Part shown: positions 6,078-10,565 of the stretch, in pieces
Position numbering within the stretch: the first letter of the stretch is position 1
Layout of the letters: each line of letters begins with the position of its first letter
Source of the DNA: Gemmatimonadota bacterium
GTDB taxonomy: Bacteria > Gemmatimonadota > Gemmatimonadetes > Longimicrobiales > Longimicrobiaceae
Direction: 5' to 3'
Length of the DNA: 10,565 bases
NCBI GenBank assembly: GCA_019348475.1
Contig: JAHWJJ010000111.1
Location: forward strand, 1 to 10,565
Notes under the pieces: generated by a model
Databases searched by the model: none
What the model was told of the DNA's origin: nothing
What the model saw: the letters and a program-made list of their open reading frames with translations, nothing else
Translations under genes and position numbers: made by a program

Positions 6078-8297
6078 ATGACCATCGCGCAGATCCGCCC
6101 GGAGACCCGCTGCGCGTGGTGCGGGCCCGCCGTCCTGGTGCTGGACAACCAGGGGCGCGCCGGGCGCGAGCCGCTGACCGGCTTCTACTTTCGCGAGACG
6201 CGGTACCTGAGCGAGCTGCGGCTGCAGATCAACGGCAACGACCCGTTCCCCTGTTCCGTGGCCCAGGCGGAACCGCACGCGCTGGAGCTTTCGTACATCT
6301 ACCCGCCGGTGGAGACGCGCGGCGGCGGCGGAAGCGGGTCGGGCGGGAGCGGCTCGAAGGAAGGCATCCTCTTCCGGGGGATCGACTTCGACCTGCGCTA
6401 CCACGTCCACCCCGGCTCGATCGAGGGGGTGCTGCGGATCACCAGCCGGTGGGACGAGCGGGTGGAGTTCGACCTGGCCTGGAGCGTCGCGGCCGATTTC
6501 GCCGGGCTGGACGAGGCGCAGGGCGCAGAGCGGGAGCAGGAGGCGCCGGTCCATGCCCATCCGCAGCCGAACGGCGTGCGGCTTCGCTACACCCACGAGA
6601 AGCTGCCGCTGGAAACGAACGTCCGCGTGCAAGACGCCGCGGAGTGGACCTTTACCGGCGGAAAGCTCTCCGCGCGCCTGGCCCTGGAGCGGCAGCAGAC
6701 CCGCGAGATCCGCCTGCGCATCCGCGCCGTGGATTCGGAGGATCCGCTCGGACCCGAGGACGAGGAGCGGAGGGAGGCGTGCGTACGGGCGTGGCAGGAC
6801 CGGGTCGCGCACCTCTTCGCCCCGGCGGAAACGCCGCTGGTGGAGATCGCCAACCAGGCCGCGCGCGAGCTGGGGTCCATGGCGCTCCTGGAGGGGGAGG
6901 AGGACGAGTGGCTCACCCCCTCGGCCGGCTTCCCCCTCTACCCCGCCACCTTTGGCCGCGACGCCCTCACGGCCGGCTGGCAGGCGGCGGTGATGGACCG
7001 GGGCGCGCTGATCCGCGACACCCTTTCGCGCGTTCGCCGCCTGCAGGGCGCCCGTGTGGACGAGTGGCGGGACGAGGAGCCGGGGCGGATCATCCAGCAG
7101 GCGCGCCGCGCGCCGACTTCCCGCCTGGGGAAGAACCCGTTCGACCGCTACTACGGCGACTTCGCCTCGCCACTGATGTTCATCATCGGCCTGGGCCAGC
7201 TCTACGCCTGGTCGGGCGAGCGGCGCGACGTGGAGGAGAACTGGGACGCGGCGCGGCGCATCCTGGACTGGGCGAGGGATTACGGCGACCGCGACGGCGA
7301 CGGCTACCTGGAGTACCTGACGCAGTCGGAGAAGGGCCCCCGGCACCAGGGGTGGAAGGACAGCGACAACGCGATGGTGCACGCCGACGGGCGGCAGGCC
7401 GAGCCGCCGATCGCCGCGTGCGAGATCCAGGGCTACTACTACGCCTCGCTCCAGTTCATGGCCGCGCTCTCGGTGGCCATGGGCGAGCCGGAGAACGCGC
7501 GCGCGCTCTGGAACCAGGCGCGCGAGCTCAAGGAGCGGTTCAACCGTGACTTCTGGCTGCACGACGAGGGGTACGTGGCGCTGGGGCTGGACCGGGACAG
7601 GCAGCCGCTCCGCGTGCTGACCTCCAACGCCGGGCAGTGCCTGACCACGGGGATCGTGAGTGACGAACACCTCCCTCGGCTGGTGCGGCGCCTCTTTCAG
7701 CCGGACCTCTTCAGCGGCTGGGGGCTGCGCACCCTCTCCACCCAAAACCCGGCGTACAACCCGCTCTCGTACCACCTGGGCACCGTCTGGGCGGTGGAGA
7801 ACGGCACCATCCTGTTCGGGCTGCGCCGGTTCGGCTTCGACGACCGCGCGCTGGAGCTGGCCAGGAGCCTGTACGACCTTTCGCGCCTGTGGCAGGGGGC
7901 GCGCATCCCCGAATGCGTGGGCGGCTACCCCCGCGACGAGCGGGCGCACCCGGGCGCCTACCCCCGCGCAAACGCGCCGCAGGCCTGGAACCGGAGCACC
8001 TTCGCCATCCTGGTGCAGACGCTGCTGGGCATCCGCCCCGTCGCCGCGCTCGACCTGCTGGCGATCGATCCGGTGCTGCCGTACTGGCTCCCCGAAGTCA
8101 CGCTCAAGCGGCTGCGGGTCGGCGGCGCGACGGTGTCGCTCCGCTTCTGGCGCGACGCGGACGGCAGGTCGCACCACGAGGTGCTGGAGAAGGAGGGGAC
8201 GCTGCACATCGTGCGGCAGCCCCCGGTGGATTCGCTGACGGCCGGGATATGGGACCGCCTGGGCGCGCTGCTGGAGGGCGTGGTTCCCGGGCGATGA
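6078..8297 (+). CDS. amylo-alpha-1,6-glucosidase / glycogen debranching-type glycoside hydrolase
   Basis: This is a cytoplasmic enzyme of 739 residues; no signal peptide is seen. Residues about 15-225 resemble the beta-rich N-terminal domain of some debranching enzymes (GDE_N_bis): GFYFRETRYLSELRL, GILFRGIDFDLRYHVHPG, TSRWDERVEFDLAW. It is interrupted by a Gly/Ser linker at 81-94. Residues about 245-700 form an alpha/alpha-barrel: PATFGRDALTAGW, DPFxRYYG-like FDRYYGDFASPL, an EF-loop-like DRDGDGYLEY at 404-413, then GWKDSDNA, whose Asp428 is the likely acid, AACEIQGYYYAS, and YHLGTVWAVENG at 565-576. The family cleaves alpha-1,6-linked glucose or related alpha-glucosides; the exact substrate cannot be read from sequence. 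The ATG at 6078 has no clear Shine-Dalgarno. The earlier ATG at 5949 is rejected because it lies inside the operator region. The gene heads a run with the dehydrogenase (28-base gap) and the second GntR gene, and is probably controlled by the divergent GntR protein. Confidence 0.88.
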   Translation: MTIAQIRPETRCAWCGPAVLVLDNQGRAGREPLTGFYFRETRYLSELRLQINGNDPFPCSVAQAEPHALELSYIYPPVETRGGGGSGSGGSGSKEGILFRGIDFDLRYHVHPGSIEGVLRITSRWDERVEFDLAWSVAADFAGLDEAQGAEREQEAPVHAHPQPNGVRLRYTHEKLPLETNVRVQDAAEWTFTGGKLSARLALERQQTREIRLRIRAVDSEDPLGPEDEERREACVRAWQDRVAHLFAPAETPLVEIANQAARELGSMALLEGEEDEWLTPSAGFPLYPATFGRDALTAGWQAAVMDRGALIRDTLSRVRRLQGARVDEWRDEEPGRIIQQARRAPTSRLGKNPFDRYYGDFASPLMFIIGLGQLYAWSGERRDVEENWDAARRILDWARDYGDRDGDGYLEYLTQSEKGPRHQGWKDSDNAMVHADGRQAEPPIAACEIQGYYYASLQFMAALSVAMGEPENARALWNQARELKERFNRDFWLHDEGYVALGLDRDRQPLRVLTSNAGQCLTTGIVSDEHLPRLVRRLFQPDLFSGWGLRTLSTQNPAYNPLSYHLGTVWAVENGTILFGLRRFGFDDRALELARSLYDLSRLWQGARIPECVGGYPRDERAHPGAYPRANAPQAWNRSTFAILVQTLLGIRPVAALDLLAIDPVLPYWLPEVTLKRLRVGGATVSLRFWRDADGRSHHEVLEKEGTLHIVRQPPVDSLTAGIWDRLGALLEGVVPGR

Positions 8298-8325
8298 CCG
8301 GACCCCCTTATTCGAGAGGACGACG

Positions 8326-9405
8326 ATGCCGAAGCCGATCGACGAGCAGGTGATCGTGATCACCGGCGCCAGCAGCGGGATCGGGCTCGCGACCGCGCGC
8401 ATGGGCGCGCGCCGCGGGGCGAAGGTGGTGCTGGCGGCCCGCAACGAGCGGGACCTGCGCAAACACGCGGACGAGATCCGGCGCGAGGGCGGCGACGCGC
8501 TGGCCGTTCCCACGGACGTCACCGACTACGCGCAGGTGGAGGCGCTCGCGGCACGCGCGGCGCAGGAGTACGGGCGCATCGACACCTGGGTGAACAACGC
8601 CGGGGTGAGCACGTACGCCACCTTCAAAGAGCAGCCGCTGGAGGACTTCCGCCGCGTGCTGGACGTCATCTTCATGGGGCAGGTCCACGGTGCAAAGGCG
8701 GCCCTCCCGTACCTGGAGGAGAGCCGCGGCGCCCTGGTCTGCGTCGGCAGCGCGCTCTCCGACCGCGGCATTCCCCTCCAGGGCGCGTACTGCGCCGCCA
8801 AGCACGCGCTCAAGGGGTGGCTGGACGGCCTGCGGGTGGAGTTGATGCACGAGGGGTCCCCCGTGCGGGTGACGCTGGTGAAGCCCTCCTCCATCAACAC
8901 CCCGCTCTTCAACAAGGCGAAGACGCAGATGGGGGTGATGCCCATGCCCATTCCGCCCATCTACGAACCGGAGCTCGCCGCCCGGGCGATCCTGCGCGCC
9001 GCCGCGGGGGACGAGCGCGACGTGTTCGTGGGCGGCGCGGGCAAGGTGCTCTCGCTGGCGGAGCGCATCAGCCCGGCGCTCCTGGACGTGCAGCAGAACT
9101 GGCAGGGCTTCCAGAGCCAGCGGACCGACTGGCCCAGGGGTGCGGACGCCCCTACGAACCTGTACGCGCCCATGGAGGACGACGGCGGCGTGCACGGCGA
9201 CTTCCTCCGCAAGGAGAAGCCGCGGAGCGCATACCAGTCGCTGGAGGCGCACTCCACGCTCGCCGCGTGGGCGGGCGCGGCCGCGCTGGCGGCCGGCGCC
9301 GTCCTGACGAGCCGTAGAGGGCGCGGTGCGCTCCCGGCGGCCCTGGGGCTCGGCGCCGCCATGCTGGCCGGCAAGGGCGCCATCCACCTCGCGGTGCAGT
9401 CCTGA
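8326..9405 (+). CDS. SDR-family oxidoreductase with hydrophobic C-terminal tail
   Basis: This is a short-chain dehydrogenase/reductase of 359 residues, longer than the usual 250 or so. The Rossmann nucleotide motif TGASSGIG is at 13-20; AARNERDL (about 37-44) with its Arg suggests NADP(H); NNAG is at 90-93; catalytic Ser142 and YCAAK (Tyr155, Lys159) are intact. The Asn of the usual tetrad position in the helix before the active site appears replaced: the segment reads DVIFMGQVHG with Ile115. After the fold (about 1-245) comes a polar stretch, then two hydrophobic segments (about 310-329 and 334-357) separated by RRGRG, suggesting a C-terminal membrane hairpin. The substrate is unknown. AGAGGA lies 6 bases before the ATG. 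It is 28 bases after the glucosidase stop and 53 before the next GntR gene, so cotranscription with both is likely. A role beside an alpha-glucosidase is not obvious. Confidence 0.9.
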   Translation: MPKPIDEQVIVITGASSGIGLATARMGARRGAKVVLAARNERDLRKHADEIRREGGDALAVPTDVTDYAQVEALAARAAQEYGRIDTWVNNAGVSTYATFKEQPLEDFRRVLDVIFMGQVHGAKAALPYLEESRGALVCVGSALSDRGIPLQGAYCAAKHALKGWLDGLRVELMHEGSPVRVTLVKPSSINTPLFNKAKTQMGVMPMPIPPIYEPELAARAILRAAAGDERDVFVGGAGKVLSLAERISPALLDVQQNWQGFQSQRTDWPRGADAPTNLYAPMEDDGGVHGDFLRKEKPRSAYQSLEAHSTLAAWAGAAALAAGAVLTSRRGRGALPAALGLGAAMLAGKGAIHLAVQS

Positions 9406-9422
9406 CCGGCTGCCCCGCGCAC

Positions 9423-9436
9423 CCCTTTCGGAAGGG
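9423..9436 (+). other. small hairpin between dehydrogenase and second GntR gene
   Basis: CCCTT, loop TCGG and AAGGG form a 5-bp stem 18 bases past the dehydrogenase stop. It is short, lacks a T-run and is probably not a full terminator. It may weaken read-through or affect message processing between the two genes. Confidence 0.25.
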
Positions 9437-9458
9437 ATGATCCATTGCTGGAGACACC

Positions 9459-10436
9459 GTGAGCCGGCGCAGGGAACGCCAGGCGGCGGAGCTGCGCGCA
9501 CTGGAACGGCTGCGCGGCCGGATCGTGACCGCCATCCACACCGGCCACCTGAACCCGGGCGACCGCCTCCCGTCCTATCGCACCGTCGCGGAGGAGTCAG
9601 GCCTGGACCTGCGGGCGGCTGCGCGGGTCTACGCGGCGCTCCAGGACGAGGGGCTGGTGGAGGTGCGGGGCCGCTCGGGCGTGGTGGTGGCGCCGCAGGA
9701 ACGCATCGGTGGCCGGGTGCTGGCGGAGACGGCGCGATGGGCCGTGGGGGTGTTCGCGGCGGGGTGGAGGCGGCGGATCCCGGTGCCGAAGCTCTCCGAA
9801 TTCCTGGAGCGCTGCGTTGAGACCATACGGGTCAGGGCGGCGTGCGTCGAATCGATCGAGGACGTCCGGCTGGCGCTGTGCGACGAGGTGCGGACGCAAC
9901 TCGGGATCGATACGTCGCCCGTGCCACTCGCCGCGCTGGTCGAAGAGGGTGCCGGGGCACGCCCCGACCGATTGCTCTCCGAGCTCCGCGACGCCGATCT
10001 CCTGGTGACGACCACCTTCCATGTGGCCGCGCTCCGGCCCATCGCCACCCGGCTCGGGCGCCCGCTGGTGGGCGTCAGGCTCGATCCGGACCTCGTGCTA
10101 CGCGTCAAACGTGAGCTCGCGCAGGGCGGCATCGTGGTGGTGTGCGTCGATCCCAGCTTCGAGAAGCGGCTCGCAGAGGTGGTCGGGGAAGCCCTGGCCG
10201 GCGGAATCCGCCTGGCGGTGCTGCGCCCGGACGGCACCATCCCGCCGCATCCGCCCGGGCTTCCCATCCTCCTCACCCGCGCAGCCGCGGGAAAGCTGGG
10301 GCAAAACCGGCCCGATACGCCGTTCCCGGAGTGGCCGGTCCTCGCGACCGACTCGGCCGAGGAGCTGATCGAGCTCCTGCTGCGTCTGAACCTGGAGGCG
10401 ATGCGGGAGAGCGGGGGCGGCGGAGAAGGAGAGTAG
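9459..10436 (+). CDS. GntR-type transcriptional regulator, second paralog
   Basis: This is a 325-residue regulator homologous along its length to the protein encoded at 4933-5925. Its winged helix (about 12-80) contains GHLNPGDRLPSYRTVAEESG, recognition-helix stretch GLDLRAAARVYAALQ and EGLVEVRGRSGVVVAP, very close to the first paralog, so both may bind related sites. The effector region shares ADLLVTTTFHVAALRP, VVCVDPSF and ATDSAEELIELLLRLNLEA in the same order. The middle (about 255-290) diverges: it has a Pro-rich PPHPPGLP and KLGQNRP where the first paralog has a shorter segment. No FCD, UTRA or MocR domain is visible. GTG at 9459 is the start, with TGGAG 5 bases upstream; no in-frame ATG fits better. 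It is the last gene of the glucosidase run and lacks an obvious palindrome of its own. The effector is unknown and may differ from that of the first paralog. Confidence 0.87.
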   Translation: MSRRRERQAAELRALERLRGRIVTAIHTGHLNPGDRLPSYRTVAEESGLDLRAAARVYAALQDEGLVEVRGRSGVVVAPQERIGGRVLAETARWAVGVFAAGWRRRIPVPKLSEFLERCVETIRVRAACVESIEDVRLALCDEVRTQLGIDTSPVPLAALVEEGAGARPDRLLSELRDADLLVTTTFHVAALRPIATRLGRPLVGVRLDPDLVLRVKRELAQGGIVVVCVDPSFEKRLAEVVGEALAGGIRLAVLRPDGTIPPHPPGLPILLTRAAAGKLGQNRPDTPFPEWPVLATDSAEELIELLLRLNLEAMRESGGGGEGE

Positions 10437-10453
10437 GGCGAGACCGCACCGGA

Positions 10454-10475
10454 CGCCTCCCGCCGCGTCGAGGCG
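10454..10475 (+). terminator. weak hairpin after the second GntR gene
   Basis: CGCCTC (10454-10459) and GAGGCG (10470-10475) form a 6-bp stem with a 10-base loop, 17 bases past the stop codon. No T-run follows. It could help end the transcript together with the stronger hairpin at 10524-10551, but chance is a fair alternative. Confidence 0.3.
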
Positions 10476-10478
10476 AAC

Positions 10479-10498
10479 GAGTCATCCTGAGTCATCCG
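10479..10498. repeat. short tandem duplication
   Basis: GAGTCATCC occurs twice in a row with a 10-base period (10479-10488 and 10489-10498). It has no evident function. It sits between the second GntR gene and the dispersed repeat. Confidence 0.5.
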
Positions 10499-10506
10499 CC
10501 AGGTGG

Positions 10507-10565
10507 GATAAAAGCGCAGTTCAACCTCCCCCAGGGGTTTTTGGGGGAGGTGCGAGCCTGAGCGA
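10507..10565 (+). repeat. dispersed 59-bp repeat, copy B (intact hairpin, runs to window end)
   Basis: This copy matches 4773-4831 at 49 of 59 positions by eye in the same orientation. ACCTCCCCCA (10524-10533) pairs perfectly with TGGGGGAGGT (10542-10551) around an 8-base loop GGGGTTTT. That makes it a strong REP-like hairpin 3' of the second GntR gene. The similarity continues to the last base of the window, so the full element may be longer. It may also act as a transcription end signal, although no T-run follows the stem. Confidence 0.72.

Noticed and set aside
6036..8522. 828-codon minus-strand open frame across the glucosidase gene
   Set aside because: It is antisense to a gene with clear domains, has a Pro/Arg/Val/His-rich composition and no recognisable domain. 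Long antisense frames are expected at this GC content.
4773..10565. Reading the repeat-flanked block as a composite transposon
   Set aside because: There is no transposase, no terminal inverted repeats and no target-site duplication. The repeats are short and look REP-like.
1..10565. CRISPR arrays, tRNA or rRNA genes, riboswitches
   Set aside because: No evenly spaced direct repeats, cloverleaf-like segments with conserved tRNA boxes, rRNA stretches or known riboswitch cores were seen on either strand.

Overview
The window is about 10.6 kb of very GC-rich bacterial DNA. Its genes have strong G/C third-position bias, so most long antisense frames stay open by chance. The gene content (a poly-HAMP chemoreceptor, a secreted DUF4198 protein with an NTF2-like tail, a GDE-type amylo-1,6-glucosidase, paralogous GntR-type regulators) and a dispersed CCTCCCCC/GGGGGAGG hairpin repeat suggest a soil bacterium near Gemmatimonadota/Longimicrobiales. 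That assignment is inference from general familiarity, not a database result. No rRNA, tRNA, CRISPR array or transposase was seen.

Left part, all on the minus strand. A hairpin (3-65) and a G/C-homopolymer stretch lie beyond the 3' end of a methyl-accepting chemotaxis protein (121-2094), which has a convincing sigma70-type promoter (2159-2187). Upstream lies a secreted DUF4198 plus NTF2-like fusion protein (2313-3626). A noncoding gap with a candidate hairpin terminator follows, then a small four-helix membrane protein (4046-4561).

Right part, a regulated module. A GntR-type regulator (4933-5925, minus) is divergent from a plus-strand run: glycogen-debranching-type glucosidase (6078-8297), membrane-tailed short-chain dehydrogenase (8326-9405) and a second GntR-type regulator (9459-10436). 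The two regulators are clear paralogs with the same unusual effector region, and they point away from each other at the two ends of the module.

The most interesting signal is a 21-bp palindromic site present twice with identical spacing. One copy lies in the divergent promoter region between the first regulator and the glucosidase (5964-5984). The other lies upstream of the four-helix membrane protein (4659-4679). An extra half-site overlaps the ribosome-binding region of the first regulator. This predicts a local regulon: regulator, glucosidase/dehydrogenase operon and membrane protein. A 59-bp repeat in direct orientation (4773-4831 and 10507-10565) brackets the two-regulator module. One copy is a perfect 10-bp hairpin and the other is degraded.
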